Assembly: GCA_902362975.1 (NCBI GenBank)
Contig: CABIYO010000010.1
Coordinates: forward strand, 1-64,000
Origin: Caryophanales bacterium
GTDB lineage: Bacteria > Bacillota > Bacilli > Exiguobacteriales > Exiguobacteriaceae
Direction: 5' to 3'
DNA: 64,000 bases
The number at the start of each line of letters is the position of its first letter. Positions within the stretch are counted from its first letter, which is position 1. Below, piece by piece: positions 33,037-42,060 of the stretch. The translations under genes and the position numbers were made by a program. The notes beneath the pieces are model-generated. The model had not been told where the DNA came from. It saw only the letters and a program-made list of their open reading frames with translations, and ran no database searches.

Positions 33037-33612
33037 ATGAAATCACGTTTTAAATTACAAGCACTCATCGAAATTTCATTGTTCGCGGCGCTTGGACTAG
33101 TCTTTGATTTGCTTATCCCATACCGTTTGCCACAAGGAGGATCAATCAGTCTAGCGATGCTCCCGATCTTTGTGATGGCGTTTCGTCACGGACTGAAAGG
33201 TGGACTTGCGACAGGTGCGCTCGTCGGGACGCTTCAACTCTTGTTCGGACCCTATATCTTTACGCCAGTTCAGTTCTTGCTCGATTATACGGTCGCGTAT
33301 GGACTTGTCGGTGTGGCCGGTGTCTTTGCCGGACGTGTGAAACAGGCTGCTAGTCAAGGCGCGACGAAGACGCTCGCAACCTATTTAGTGCTCGGTGCAT
33401 TGATCGGGTCGGCATTGCGTTATGCGGCTCACGTTATCTCAGGGATCGTCTTTTTCGCCGAGTATGCGGAAGGTCCGGTCGTGGCATATTCACTTGGCTA
33501 TAACGCAACGTATATGGTTCCGTCGTTTGTCATCTCAGCCATCGTATTAGTCTTACTCTTCACGACAGCCCCACGCTTCACGCGTGTCGCGACACGGGAC
33601 ATTCGTCAATGA
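33037..33612 (+). CDS. thiT: Thiamine ECF transporter S component
   Basis: The substrate-binding membrane subunit that captures thiamine and works with a shared EcfAA'T module encoded elsewhere. The 191-residue protein has about six hydrophobic segments and the ThiT/YuaJ pattern (LFAALGLVFDL, GSISLAMLPIFVMAFRHG, QFLLDYTVAYGLVG with the Trp/Tyr/His-rich binding loop region). ATG 33037 follows AAAGGAGGA; an in-frame extension would overlap the riboswitch. Identity is strongly supported by the TPP riboswitch and by thiN downstream. Confidence 0.93.
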   Translation: MKSRFKLQALIEISLFAALGLVFDLLIPYRLPQGGSISLAMLPIFVMAFRHGLKGGLATGALVGTLQLLFGPYIFTPVQFLLDYTVAYGLVGVAGVFAGRVKQAASQGATKTLATYLVLGALIGSALRYAAHVISGIVFFAEYAEGPVVAYSLGYNATYMVPSFVISAIVLVLLFTTAPRFTRVATRDIRQ

Positions 33613-34196
33613 ACATCTTGATCGTCGCGGCGAGTCCGGAACCTATTCCAGACTTACCGCGTGATGCAGATTTTATCATCGGCGTCGATGGTGGGTATCA
33701 GAGATTATTAGATGAAGGAATCGTACCAGACGTCGTGGTCGGAGACTTTGATTCGTACGAAGGACCACCGCCCGAGGAGGCGCTACGTTATCCTTCTGAA
33801 AAGGATGTGACCGACCTCGAGATTGCGCTTCAATTGGCGATCGATCGGGGGGCGACACGGATGGACGTGTACGGGGCGCTTGGGGGACGAGTGGATATGA
33901 CGTTCGCAAACGTCGGTCTACTCGAATCGTATCCGGGAATGGTTCTTCATGGGATGGGTCAAACGGTCTCTCTCGCTCGGCCAGGGAACTACGACATAAA
34001 AAAACGAGATGGACATTACTTGTCTTTCATGCCTTGGAAAACCGCTACGATTTCAATTGAGGGAGTCAAATATCCACTCGACCGTCATCCGGTCCATAGC
34101 GCGCAAGCGTTGACTGTATCAAATGAGTGGAGCGAAGAGCGTGCCTTGTTGACGGTCCATGAGGGAATGGTCCTCGTCATGCTCGTCAAAAAATAA
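33609..34196 (+). CDS. thiN: Thiamine pyrophosphokinase
   Basis: Converts thiamine to thiamine pyrophosphate using ATP. The 195-residue protein has the catalytic-domain motifs GVDGGYQRLL, PDVVVGDFDS, EKDVTDLEIAL and GALGGRVDMTFANV. It overlaps thiT by 4 bp, so import and activation of thiamine are one riboswitch-controlled unit. Confidence 0.95.
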   Translation: MNILIVAASPEPIPDLPRDADFIIGVDGGYQRLLDEGIVPDVVVGDFDSYEGPPPEEALRYPSEKDVTDLEIALQLAIDRGATRMDVYGALGGRVDMTFANVGLLESYPGMVLHGMGQTVSLARPGNYDIKKRDGHYLSFMPWKTATISIEGVKYPLDRHPVHSAQALTVSNEWSEERALLTVHEGMVLVMLVKK

Positions 34197-34198
34197 GC

Positions 34199-34233
34199 AA
34201 AAAAAATCCCATCGGCGAATGCCGCTGGGATTT
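34199..34233. terminator. Bidirectional terminator between thiN and rpmB
   Basis: A 13-bp stem with one mismatch (34204-34216 with 34221-34233), loop GAAT. It has an A-run on the left (34199-34206) and TTTA on the right, so it can serve both converging genes. Confidence 0.85.
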
Positions 34234-34252
34234 ATTCGTTCGTGTATAAGTA

Positions 34253-34441
34253 TTATACGCGTTCAACGAGACCTGATTTAAGTGCGCGAGCTGAAACCCA
34301 AACGCGTTTCGGTTTACCGTCAACGAGAATACGAACTTTTTGTACGTTTACACCCCAAGTACGTTTTGTCTTGTTGAGTGCGTGCGAACGGTTGTTACCT
34401 GATTTAGGTGATTTACCTGTTACGTAGCATTTACGTGCCAT
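34253..34441 (-). CDS. rpmB: 50S ribosomal protein L28
   Basis: The 62-residue ribosomal protein L28 starts [10 protein letters not shown] and contains [10 protein letters not shown] and a basic C-terminus. ATG at the complement of 34441 is chosen because AGGAGG lies just upstream and the family always starts at this Met-Ala-Arg; a longer frame (to 34519) covers the leader and promoter. It sits alone on the minus strand, as in B. subtilis, where spoVM lies between it and thiN; no spoVM is seen here. Confidence 0.97.
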   Translation of the reverse strand: MARKCYVTGKSPKSGNNRSHALNKTKRTWGVNVQKVRILVDGKPKRVWVSARALKSGLVERV

Positions 34442-34490
34442 GCGTTTCCCCTCCTTTTTTATGTGGGTTCGTCCTAATAGACACTCGTTT

Positions 34491-34519
34491 ATATTAGCAC
34501 GGCTTTTTTCCCGATGCAA
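34491..34519 (-). promoter_or_regulatory. rpmB promoter
   Basis: On the minus strand, TTGCAT (complement of 34514-34519), a 17-bp spacer and TAATAT (complement of 34491-34496). It leaves a leader of roughly 45 bases before rpmB. Confidence 0.7.
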
Positions 34520-34550
34520 CTAGAAAATCATACCATGACAAGAAAAAAAC

Positions 34551-34579
34551 TTGACATTACTCTCAAGGATTTGAATAAT
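34551..34579 (+). promoter_or_regulatory. Upstream promoter of yloU-fakA
   Basis: TTGACA (34551-34556), 17-bp spacer, AATAAT (34574-34579). It leaves a leader of about 110 bases before yloU. A second weaker -10, TAGAAT (34648-34653), lies closer to the gene. Confidence 0.75.
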
Positions 34580-34627
34580 GAATGAGGTTATCGCGTTAAT
34601 TGACCGAGATTCTGGAGCAGGTTCTTT

Positions 34628-34644
34628 TAATAACTAGGTACTTA
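34628..34644 (+). promoter_or_regulatory. Candidate FapR operator before yloU-fakA
   Basis: TAATAACTAGGTACTTA shares the core ACTAGGTA with the fapR operator at 40438-40454 and matches the palindrome TTAGTACTAGGTACTAA at 13 of 17 positions (consensus from memory of the B. subtilis FapR boxes). It lies just upstream of TAGAAT (34648-34653). FakA phosphorylates fatty acids for PlsX, so FapR control would make sense. Confidence 0.45.
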
Positions 34645-34693
34645 TTGTAGAATGTACATTAGGAATCATTCCGAATAAAGGAGGCTACTCCAT

Positions 34694-35056
34694 ATGGCAA
34701 TTGAAATGAAGACAACATATGGCAATATTGACATCACAAGTGACGTCATCGCGACACTCGCGGGTGGTGCGGCGATGGAATGCTTCGGTGTGGTCGGCAT
34801 GGCTTCACAAGCACAATTGAAAGACGGCATTGCTGAATTGTTAAAACGTGAAAATTACGCGCGTGGTGTCGTCGTACGTCAAGAGGATGGGGACGTACAT
34901 ATCGACATGCACATCATTGTAAGCTACGGGACGAAAGTATCTGAAGTCGCATACAACGTGCAGAGCCGAGTAAAGTATACGCTCGGAGAAACTTTAGGAT
35001 TAAACGTTTCGTCGGTAAATATATTCGTTCAAGGCGTTCGTCTGACGAATGACTGA
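34694..35056 (+). CDS. yloU: Asp23/Gls24 family envelope-stress protein
   Basis: The 120-residue protein has the DUF322/Asp23 fold pattern (GNIDITSDVIATLAGGAAMECFGVVGMAS, then VHIDMHIIVSYGTKVSEVAYNVQ). Family members are linked to cell-envelope homeostasis; the molecular role is unsettled. AAAGGAGG precedes the ATG. It overlaps the long reading of fakA and is co-transcribed with it in Firmicutes generally. Confidence 0.9.
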   Translation: MAIEMKTTYGNIDITSDVIATLAGGAAMECFGVVGMASQAQLKDGIAELLKRENYARGVVVRQEDGDVHIDMHIIVSYGTKVSEVAYNVQSRVKYTLGETLGLNVSSVNIFVQGVRLTND

Positions 35057-35078
35057 CGAAAACGGAGGAGGATTTGGT

Positions 35079-36758
35079 GTGGGTTTAAATCGTTTAGATG
35101 GCGTGGCGCTCTCAAACATGATCGCGAACGGAGCGGCCAACTTGAGCCAAAACGCAGATTATGTAGATTCGCTTAACGTCTTCCCGGTTCCAGACGGAGA
35201 CACGGGAACGAACATGAACTTGACGATGACGTCAGGTGCGAAAGAAGTAGCAGCCATCAACACAGCTGATATCGAAGAGGTATCATCAAAGTTCGCTCGT
35301 GGACTCCTGATGGGAGCACGCGGAAACTCAGGCGTTATTTTAAGCCAGTTGTTCCGCGGCTTCGGGAAAGCCGTTGAAGGAAAGACGGAACTCACGACAG
35401 TTGATTTTGCAGAAGCACTCAAACGCGGTGTCGACACGGCATACAAGGCGGTTATGAAACCGGTTGAAGGAACGATTTTAACGGTTGCTCGTGAAGCGGC
35501 TGATGAAGCGCTCCTTGCGTCCGAGTCGACAAGTGATTTCACAGAGTTCATGAAACGAGTCATCGTCGAAGCAAAAGCTTCGTTAGACCGAACACCGGAC
35601 TTGTTACCGGTGTTAAAAGAAGTCGGCGTCGTCGACTCAGGTGGTCAAGGACTTCTCGTCATTTACGAAGGATTCCTTGCGAGTCTTGAAGGAAAAGAAC
35701 TCGAAAAACCACATACACCGGTGATGGATGCATTGATTGAAGCAGAACACCATGCGCATGCGGCACAAGGATTCATGTCGACAGAGGACATCGTATTCGG
35801 TTACTGTACGGAGATCATGGTCCGTTTCCAAGAGGACAAGCTGAAAGATACACCGTTCAACGAAGATGCATTCCGCAACGAGTTGTCTGAACTCGGGGAT
35901 TCTCTTCTTGTCGTCGCGGACGAGGAACTCTTGAAAGTTCACGTTCACGTCGAGACGCCAGGTGAAGTCATCACGAAAGGGCAACGTTTCGGTGAACTTG
36001 TCGCGGTCAAAATCGAGAACATGCGTCAACAACATTCGACGATTCTTGAAGAAGAACACGGTGCCAATCAGCACGGTGTTCAACAAGCGGAGAAGCCGAA
36101 AGCACCATTTGCCATCGTAACGGTCGCAATGGGCGAAGGCGTCAGCGAACTGTTCCGTTCACTCGGGGCGGCCCACGTCATCGAAGGTGGTCAGACGATG
36201 AACCCGTCGACAGAAGATATCGTCAAGGCGATTGAGTTGGCACATGCGGAACACGTCTTCATCTTCCCGAACAACTCCAACATCATCATGGCGGCTGAGC
36301 AAGCGGCGTCTGTCGCACCATGCGGCGTGTCGGTCATTCCAACGAAGACCGTCCCACAAGGTCTCGCTGCAGCCATCGCATTCAATCCTGAAGCGGATGT
36401 CGAGATGAATGAACAAGCGATGAAAGCGGCAGCCGCGACAGTGAAGTCTGGCCAAGTGACATACGCTGTTCGTGATACGAGCATCGATGGCGTTGAAATC
36501 AAAAAAGATGAGCACATGGCGATTGCTGAGAAGAAAATCGTTTCTTCATCTCCATCGAGCTTAGAAGCGGCTAAACGATTAGTCGATGCGCTCATCGACG
36601 CTGATGACGAAATCGTCACGATCTTAACAGGAGAAGGCTCTTCTGCATCGGACGTAGAAGCGTTGACGTCATATATCGAATCAGTGAACGACGAGATTGA
36701 AATTGAAGTTCACGACGGCAAACAACCGCTTTACTCTTATATTTTTAGTGTGGAATAA
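35079..36758 (+). CDS. fakA: Fatty acid kinase, catalytic subunit
   Basis: Phosphorylates exogenous fatty acids held by FakB proteins so that PlsX/PlsY can use them. The 559-residue protein has an N-terminal DhaL kinase domain (VFPVPDGDTGTNM, GARGNSGVILSQ) and the C-terminal FakA domain ending ...QPLYSYIFSVE. GTG 35079 is preferred: GGAGGAGG lies 7 bases upstream at 35064-35071 and the product then begins like B. subtilis YloV. A longer frame from 35049 would overlap yloU. Confidence 0.94.
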   Translation: MGLNRLDGVALSNMIANGAANLSQNADYVDSLNVFPVPDGDTGTNMNLTMTSGAKEVAAINTADIEEVSSKFARGLLMGARGNSGVILSQLFRGFGKAVEGKTELTTVDFAEALKRGVDTAYKAVMKPVEGTILTVAREAADEALLASESTSDFTEFMKRVIVEAKASLDRTPDLLPVLKEVGVVDSGGQGLLVIYEGFLASLEGKELEKPHTPVMDALIEAEHHAHAAQGFMSTEDIVFGYCTEIMVRFQEDKLKDTPFNEDAFRNELSELGDSLLVVADEELLKVHVHVETPGEVITKGQRFGELVAVKIENMRQQHSTILEEEHGANQHGVQQAEKPKAPFAIVTVAMGEGVSELFRSLGAAHVIEGGQTMNPSTEDIVKAIELAHAEHVFIFPNNSNIIMAAEQAASVAPCGVSVIPTKTVPQGLAAAIAFNPEADVEMNEQAMKAAAATVKSGQVTYAVRDTSIDGVEIKKDEHMAIAEKKIVSSSPSSLEAAKRLVDALIDADDEIVTILTGEGSSASDVEALTSYIESVNDEIEIEVHDGKQPLYSYIFSVE

Positions 36759-36769
36759 GCTGTTTCGAG

Positions 36770-36804
36770 TCCCTACCTTCTGTATAATGAAGGTAGGGAT
36801 TTTT
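36770..36804 (+). terminator. Terminator between fakA and sdaAB
   Basis: An 11-bp perfect stem TCCCTACCTTC (36770-36780) with GAAGGTAGGGA (36789-36799) followed by TTTTT. Its 8-base loop contains a perfect TATAAT (36783-36788). Confidence 0.88.
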
Positions 36805-36821
36805 GAAAGGGGGAAAATTTG

Positions 36822-37484
36822 ATGAAATATCGTAGTGTGTTTGACATCATTGGTCCGGTCATGGTCGGACCATCGAGTTCGCATACAGCAGGTGCTGCCC
36901 GCATCGGCTTGATGGCTGGTAAATTGTTCGGGAGAACGCCGCGTACGGCGCACATCACATTTTATGGGTCGTTTGCTGACACGTATCGGGGTCACGGTAC
37001 GGACGTGGCCATCGTCGGTGGAATCATGGGGTTCGATACATTCGATCTGAGAATCCCACAGGCGTTAGATATCGCCCGTGAAAAAGGGATCGAGGTCATC
37101 TTTGAGACGAGTGATCTGTTGACGGATCATCCGAATACGGCCCGGGTCTTGCTCGAAGATGAATTTGGCACATTTGAGATTGTCGGAATTTCAATCGGTG
37201 GGGGAACGATTGAGATTACGGAACTGAACGGATTCCCGTTGAAACTGACAGGCGGGGGACCTGCACTCGTCGTCTTGCATCATGACCGATTCGGGGCCAT
37301 CGCGGCTGTGACCGGTGTGTTGGCGAACCACCAATTAAACATTGGACATATGGAAGTGAGCCGCCATGAAAAAGGGATGCAGGCGTTAATGGCGATTGAG
37401 ATTGATGAGACCATTCCTACGGAAGTGTTAGCAGAGTTGGAACGGTTACCGCAAATCGAACGGATAGCTATTTTTGGGGAATGA
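36822..37484 (+). CDS. sdaAB: L-serine dehydratase, iron-sulfur-dependent, beta subunit
   Basis: Works with SdaAA to deaminate serine to pyruvate and ammonia. The 220-residue protein has the N-terminal FDIIGPVMVGPSSSHTAGA signature and a C-terminal ACT domain (about residues 148-220), which may sense serine. ATG 36822 follows AAAGGGGG. It is followed 12 bp later by sdaAA. Confidence 0.95.
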   Translation: MKYRSVFDIIGPVMVGPSSSHTAGAARIGLMAGKLFGRTPRTAHITFYGSFADTYRGHGTDVAIVGGIMGFDTFDLRIPQALDIAREKGIEVIFETSDLLTDHPNTARVLLEDEFGTFEIVGISIGGGTIEITELNGFPLKLTGGGPALVVLHHDRFGAIAAVTGVLANHQLNIGHMEVSRHEKGMQALMAIEIDETIPTEVLAELERLPQIERIAIFGE

Positions 37485-37496
37485 GGAGAATGTGTG

Positions 37497-38384
37497 ATGT
37501 TTAAATCAGTAGAGGAATTAGTGACGATTGCAACAGAAAGGAACATCCCGATTTCTGAAGTGATGATTGAGCAGGAGATGCACGTCAGACGTGCCAGTCG
37601 GGAGGACATCATCGGGATGATGGACCGAAATCTTGAGGTGATGGAGGAAGCGGTTGAACGTGCACTCCAAGGTGTCACGTCAGTTACGGGATTGACGGGG
37701 AATGATGCCGTACTCATGCAAGACTATATTCGTTCGGGCAAGTCGCTCGCTGGGGACCTCATTTTAGATGCCGTCTCGAAAGCGATTGGGACGAACGAAG
37801 TGAACGCGGCGATGGGACGAATCTGTGCGACGCCGACGGCGGGGAGCGCGGGTGTCGTACCGGGAACGTTGTTTGCGGTAAAAGATCGTCTTGAAATGGA
37901 CCGCGACGCGATGATCCGTTACTTGTTCACATCAGGTGCGTTCGGATTCGTCGTGGCGAACAACGCCTCGATTTCAGGGGCGGCTGGTGGGTGTCAGGCC
38001 GAGGTCGGGTCAGCGACGGGCATGGCAGCCGCGGCCATCGTTGAAGCAGCTGGTGGGACACCGGATCAGTCGGCTACGGCATTTGCGATTGCCCTAAAAA
38101 ATATGCTCGGTCTCGTCTGTGATCCCGTGGCGGGGCTGGTCGAAGTTCCATGCGTCAAGCGAAACGCCATGGGTGGTGCCAACGCCATTGTCGCAGCAGA
38201 TATGGCGCTTGCTGGGATTACCTCACGTATACCTTGTGACGAGGTCATCTCGGCGATGCATGAAGTGGGCCAAATGATGCCGACCGCCTTAAAAGAAACC
38301 GCGAAAGGTGGACTTGCCAATACACCGACGGCTCGTCGCCTCGAACGAAATATATTTGGAGCGAAAGAAGATGCAAAACAATGA
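37497..38384 (+). CDS. sdaAA: L-serine dehydratase, iron-sulfur-dependent, alpha subunit
   Basis: The catalytic subunit with a 4Fe-4S cluster. The 295-residue protein contains CATPTAGSAGVVPG, SGAAGGCQAEVGSATGMAA and CDPVAGLVEVPC, which supply the cluster cysteines. ATG 37497 follows GAGGAGA. It overlaps recG by 14 bp. Confidence 0.96.
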   Translation: MFKSVEELVTIATERNIPISEVMIEQEMHVRRASREDIIGMMDRNLEVMEEAVERALQGVTSVTGLTGNDAVLMQDYIRSGKSLAGDLILDAVSKAIGTNEVNAAMGRICATPTAGSAGVVPGTLFAVKDRLEMDRDAMIRYLFTSGAFGFVVANNASISGAAGGCQAEVGSATGMAAAAIVEAAGGTPDQSATAFAIALKNMLGLVCDPVAGLVEVPCVKRNAMGGANAIVAADMALAGITSRIPCDEVISAMHEVGQMMPTALKETAKGGLANTPTARRLERNIFGAKEDAKQ

Positions 38385-40401
38385 TCGACTGACGACGCTG
38401 AAAGGGGTCGGGCCAGAGATGGCCAAAAAGTTAGAAGTGATGGGACTTGTTCGAATCGAGGACGTGCTGGAGCACGTCCCGTTTCGTTATGAGAATTATA
38501 ATAGTGGGACGGTGACGACGGCTGTGCACGGCGACCTCGTCAAATGGAGCGGGACTGTCCAAGCCGAACCGCTCGTTCGTTACTATAGTAAAGGGAAAAA
38601 TCGTCTCCAGTTCCGGTTACTACTCGAAGACCGATACGCCGTCCAAGTGACGATGTTCAACCGTGCCTTCTATAAAGAAAAATTGGTGATCGGGGAGACG
38701 GTGACGGTCAAAGGGAAATGGGACATGAACCGGATGACAGTCAGCGCGACCGACCTTGAATTTGGTGCCCCCTCAGGCGGATTGCAACCGATTTATTCAT
38801 TACGAGCCGGGCTGACACAAAAGAATTTCAGTCGGATCGTGAAGCTCGCTTTTGAGCAGGTGAACGATTTGCCCGAACAGGTCCCGCAGGCCATTCGCGA
38901 CCGCTATCGGTTAGTTGACCGGATGACGATGCTACGTGGGATGCATTTTCCAGATACGGTGGAGACCTATAAACAGGCGAGACGAAGCTATGTTTATGAA
39001 GAGTGTCTCATGTATCAGTTGAAATTACAGGCGTTTCGGAAAATGGAGCGGTCAGGAAACGGTCGGGCCCTTCACCTCGATAAGCATCAATTGAATGAAT
39101 TCGTCAAACGGCTCGCATTCCCATTAACCGGAGCCCAGACACGGGTCATCCGTGAAATCGTATCTGACCTTGAAAGACCAGAACGGATGAACCGATTGTT
39201 ACAAGGGGATGTCGGGAGCGGGAAGACCGTCGTTGCCGCGATTGCCTTGTATGCGACTGTGACGGCTGGGTATCAAGGGGCCTTGATGGTGCCAACAGAA
39301 ATCCTTGCCGAACAACATGCGACATCGTTACAGGAATTATTTGAACCGTTTGGCATCACAATCGCCCTCCTGACGAGCTCGGTGAAAGGAAAGGCGCGCG
39401 AAACCCTCCTGACCGCAATCCGATCGGGTGACGTCGACATCATCGTCGGGACGCACGCGCTCATCCAAGGACCGGTCGAATTTTCGAATTTACATTTGGC
39501 GATCACGGACGAACAACATCGATTCGGTGTCGAACAACGGAAGAAACTTCGCGATAAAGCTGAATTCGCGGACGTCTTATATATGACCGCGACGCCGATT
39601 CCGAGGACGCTTGCCATCAGTGCGTTCGGAGAGATGGATGTTTCCACAATCGATGAGATGCCAAAAGGACGAAAGCCGATTGAAACGTATTGGGCGAAAC
39701 ACGACCAGATCGATCGTGTGCATGCAATGGTCGATCGGGAACTCGCACTCGGCCGTCAAGCGTATGTGATTGCACCGCTCATCGAGGAGTCGGATACACT
39801 AGAAGTGGAGAGTGCGACGGCACTGTATGAGCTGTTAAAAGAACGCTTCTCGAACTATGGTGTTGGTCTGATGCATGGGAAGCTATCGAGTACAGAAAAA
39901 GACGAGGTCATGAAATCATTCGCCGACAACGCGACACAGATTCTCGTCTCCACAACGGTCGTCGAGGTCGGGGTGAACGTTCCAAACGCTTCACTCATCA
40001 TCATCCATGACGCCGAGCGTTTCGGTCTCGCGCAATTACACCAGTTGCGTGGCCGTGTCGGTCGTGGTGCCCATCAATCGTTCTGTATCCTCGTCGGGGA
40101 CCCAAAGTCAGATGTCGGGAAAGTTCGACTGAAAACGATGACGGAGACGAACGATGGGTTCGTATTGGCGGAGAAAGATTTAGAGTTACGTGGGGCTGGT
40201 GATTTCTTCGGGACCGCACAAAGTGGTCTCCCAAGTTTCCGGGTCGCCGATCCCGTTCTTGATTTGAAAGTGATGGAAGTGGCCATGCAAGATGCCATAA
40301 AACTTCTCGGAAGCGACGTCTTTTGGCATGACGCCCAATATGAAGGGTTACGTGGTTATTTGAAACAACTCGACCTTCTCGTTGGGGAAAGGTTAGAATA
40401 G
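38371..40401 (+). CDS. recG: ATP-dependent DNA helicase RecG
   Basis: Remodels stalled forks and Holliday junctions. The 676-residue protein has an N-terminal wedge/OB domain, Walker A GDVGSGKT (279-286), DEQH box from Asp380, helicase motif VVEVGVNVPNAS and a C-terminal QLRGRVGRG. ATG 38371 is chosen over upstream in-frame codons, since MQNNDRLTTLKGVGP matches the usual start; GGAGCG lies upstream in the sdaAA end. Confidence 0.96.
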   Translation: MQNNDRLTTLKGVGPEMAKKLEVMGLVRIEDVLEHVPFRYENYNSGTVTTAVHGDLVKWSGTVQAEPLVRYYSKGKNRLQFRLLLEDRYAVQVTMFNRAFYKEKLVIGETVTVKGKWDMNRMTVSATDLEFGAPSGGLQPIYSLRAGLTQKNFSRIVKLAFEQVNDLPEQVPQAIRDRYRLVDRMTMLRGMHFPDTVETYKQARRSYVYEECLMYQLKLQAFRKMERSGNGRALHLDKHQLNEFVKRLAFPLTGAQTRVIREIVSDLERPERMNRLLQGDVGSGKTVVAAIALYATVTAGYQGALMVPTEILAEQHATSLQELFEPFGITIALLTSSVKGKARETLLTAIRSGDVDIIVGTHALIQGPVEFSNLHLAITDEQHRFGVEQRKKLRDKAEFADVLYMTATPIPRTLAISAFGEMDVSTIDEMPKGRKPIETYWAKHDQIDRVHAMVDRELALGRQAYVIAPLIEESDTLEVESATALYELLKERFSNYGVGLMHGKLSSTEKDEVMKSFADNATQILVSTTVVEVGVNVPNASLIIIHDAERFGLAQLHQLRGRVGRGAHQSFCILVGDPKSDVGKVRLKTMTETNDGFVLAEKDLELRGAGDFFGTAQSGLPSFRVADPVLDLKVMEVAMQDAIKLLGSDVFWHDAQYEGLRGYLKQLDLLVGERLE

Positions 40402-40404
40402 TAC

Positions 40405-40433
40405 TTGAAAATGACGACTAAAGAATATATACT
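40405..40433 (+). promoter_or_regulatory. Promoter of the fapR operon
   Basis: TTGAAA (40405-40410), 17-bp spacer, TATACT (40428-40433). The start site would fall within the FapR operator just downstream. Confidence 0.8.
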
Positions 40434-40437
40434 ACTA

Positions 40438-40454
40438 TTAGTACTAGGTATTAA
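40438..40454 (+). promoter_or_regulatory. FapR operator
   Basis: TTAGTACTAGGTATTAA is a near-perfect 17-bp palindrome of the FapR type, directly after the -10 and before fapR. FapR bound here would block its own operon; malonyl-CoA releases it. Confidence 0.85.
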
Positions 40455-40486
40455 GTTCTTTAGCGATTAGTTTAGGAGGGAACTGA

Positions 40487-41056
40487 ATGCGGGTACCTAA
40501 GAAAGAGCGGCAACGCTTGTTACAAGAAACGATTGAGCATAATCCGTTCATCAAAGACGAAGAACTGTCAAAACAGTTTTCTGTCAGCATCCAGACGATT
40601 CGACTCGACCGGATGGAATTAAAAATTCCGGAAGTGAGGGAACGGATCAAACATGTGGCTTCCGAACATCTCGATGAAGTCAAATCGCTTTCAATGAGCG
40701 AGGTCATCGGTGATATGATTGACTTGAAGCTTGATGACTCTGCGATCTCAGTCCTCGATATAGAAAAAGAACACGTCTTTAGCCGCAACGAGATTGCCCG
40801 TGGACATGTCTTGTTCGCACAAGCCAACTCGTTAGCGGTGGCGCTCATCAATGATGAATTGGCGTTGACCACTAAAGCGGATATTCGCTTCAGTCGCCAA
40901 GTCCATCTTGGAGAGCGAGTCGTTGCCAAGGCTCGTGTGATGAAACTACGAGGGGATGGGAGAACGGACGTCACAGTTGAAAGTTATGTCGGTGAGGAGT
41001 GCGTCTTTGATGGCGACTTCACGATTTACCGACGTGGTGAGGAGGAGCAAGCATGA
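40487..41056 (+). CDS. fapR: Transcriptional repressor of fatty acid and phospholipid synthesis
   Basis: A malonyl-CoA-sensing repressor. The 189-residue protein has an N-terminal DeoR-like helix-turn-helix (about 5-45; [22 protein letters not shown]) and a C-terminal hot-dog fold that binds malonyl-CoA ([22 protein letters not shown]). TAGGAGGG precedes the ATG. First gene of fapR-plsX-fabD-fabG-acpP. Confidence 0.95.
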   Translation: MRVPKKERQRLLQETIEHNPFIKDEELSKQFSVSIQTIRLDRMELKIPEVRERIKHVASEHLDEVKSLSMSEVIGDMIDLKLDDSAISVLDIEKEHVFSRNEIARGHVLFAQANSLAVALINDELALTTKADIRFSRQVHLGERVVAKARVMKLRGDGRTDVTVESYVGEECVFDGDFTIYRRGEEEQA

Positions 41057-42042
41057 AGTTAGCGATTGATGCAATGGGTGGCGATCACGCACCGAAGGCG
41101 ATTGTAGAAGGTGTGAAACGGTTCGTCGCGCAATATCCGAACGAATCGATGGAACTCTTTTTAGTCGGTGATGAGGTAAAGATTGCCTCATACGGTCTTG
41201 ATGACCCTCGAGTGACGGTCGTTCCAGCCAGTGAGATCATCACAGGCGAAGACGAACCGGTACGGGCGGTGCGCCGTAAGAAGGACAGTTCGCTCGTCGT
41301 GGCAGCTCAGCTCGTCAAAGAAGGAAAAGCAGATGCTCTCGTGTCTGCCGGGAATACCGGCGCATTGATGGCGGCGTCTCTTTTCATCATCGGACGGATC
41401 CCAGGAATCGAGCGTCCGGCACTATCTCCGACGTTCCCTACATATACTGGTAGTGGTGTCGTCGTACTGGATGTCGGAGCGAATCCGGATGCAAAAGCTG
41501 AACACCTCGTCGACTATGCGATTATGGGTTCACTGTATGCGGAACATGTGCGTGGCATCAAGACACCGCGTGTCGCCCTTCTCAATATCGGGACAGAAGC
41601 TGGTAAAGGAAATGCGCTGACAAAAGAAGCGTTCCCCCTCCTTGAACAGGCACCTGTCCATTTCGTTGGGAATGTCGAAGCGCGTGAAGCGATGTCAGGT
41701 GACGTGGACGTCATCGTGACCGAAGGATTTGCCGGAAACATCTTGCTAAAGGGTGTGGAGGGCTCCTCTTCGATGCTCATGAAGATGATGAAAGAACAAT
41801 TCACGAGTGACCTTGTATCTAAACTCGCCGCTCTCATCTTAAAACCGAAATTGAGACGATTAAAAGAAACGCTGGATTATCGCGAACACGGTGGAGCCGG
41901 ATTATTCGGGATCAATGCGCCGGTCATCAAGGCGCATGGGTCGAGCGATGCACTCGCCATCATGAGTGCGTTGAAACAGGCGAAAATCATGGTAGATCAC
42001 GATGTCGTGGAAAAAATCAAGCGTGCCAAAGCGATAGACTAA
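41053..42042 (+). CDS. plsX: Phosphate acyltransferase
   Basis: Makes acyl-phosphate from acyl-ACP for phospholipid synthesis. The 329-residue protein has the PlsX patterns [10 protein letters not shown] (3-12), [10 protein letters not shown] and [10 protein letters not shown]. It overlaps fapR by 4 bp. With FakA (35079-36758) it forms the two routes to acyl-phosphate. Confidence 0.97.
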   Translation: MKLAIDAMGGDHAPKAIVEGVKRFVAQYPNESMELFLVGDEVKIASYGLDDPRVTVVPASEIITGEDEPVRAVRRKKDSSLVVAAQLVKEGKADALVSAGNTGALMAASLFIIGRIPGIERPALSPTFPTYTGSGVVVLDVGANPDAKAEHLVDYAIMGSLYAEHVRGIKTPRVALLNIGTEAGKGNALTKEAFPLLEQAPVHFVGNVEAREAMSGDVDVIVTEGFAGNILLKGVEGSSSMLMKMMKEQFTSDLVSKLAALILKPKLRRLKETLDYREHGGAGLFGINAPVIKAHGSSDALAIMSALKQAKIMVDHDVVEKIKRAKAID

Positions 42043-42060
42043 GCGAAAGCAGGTGAAGAT

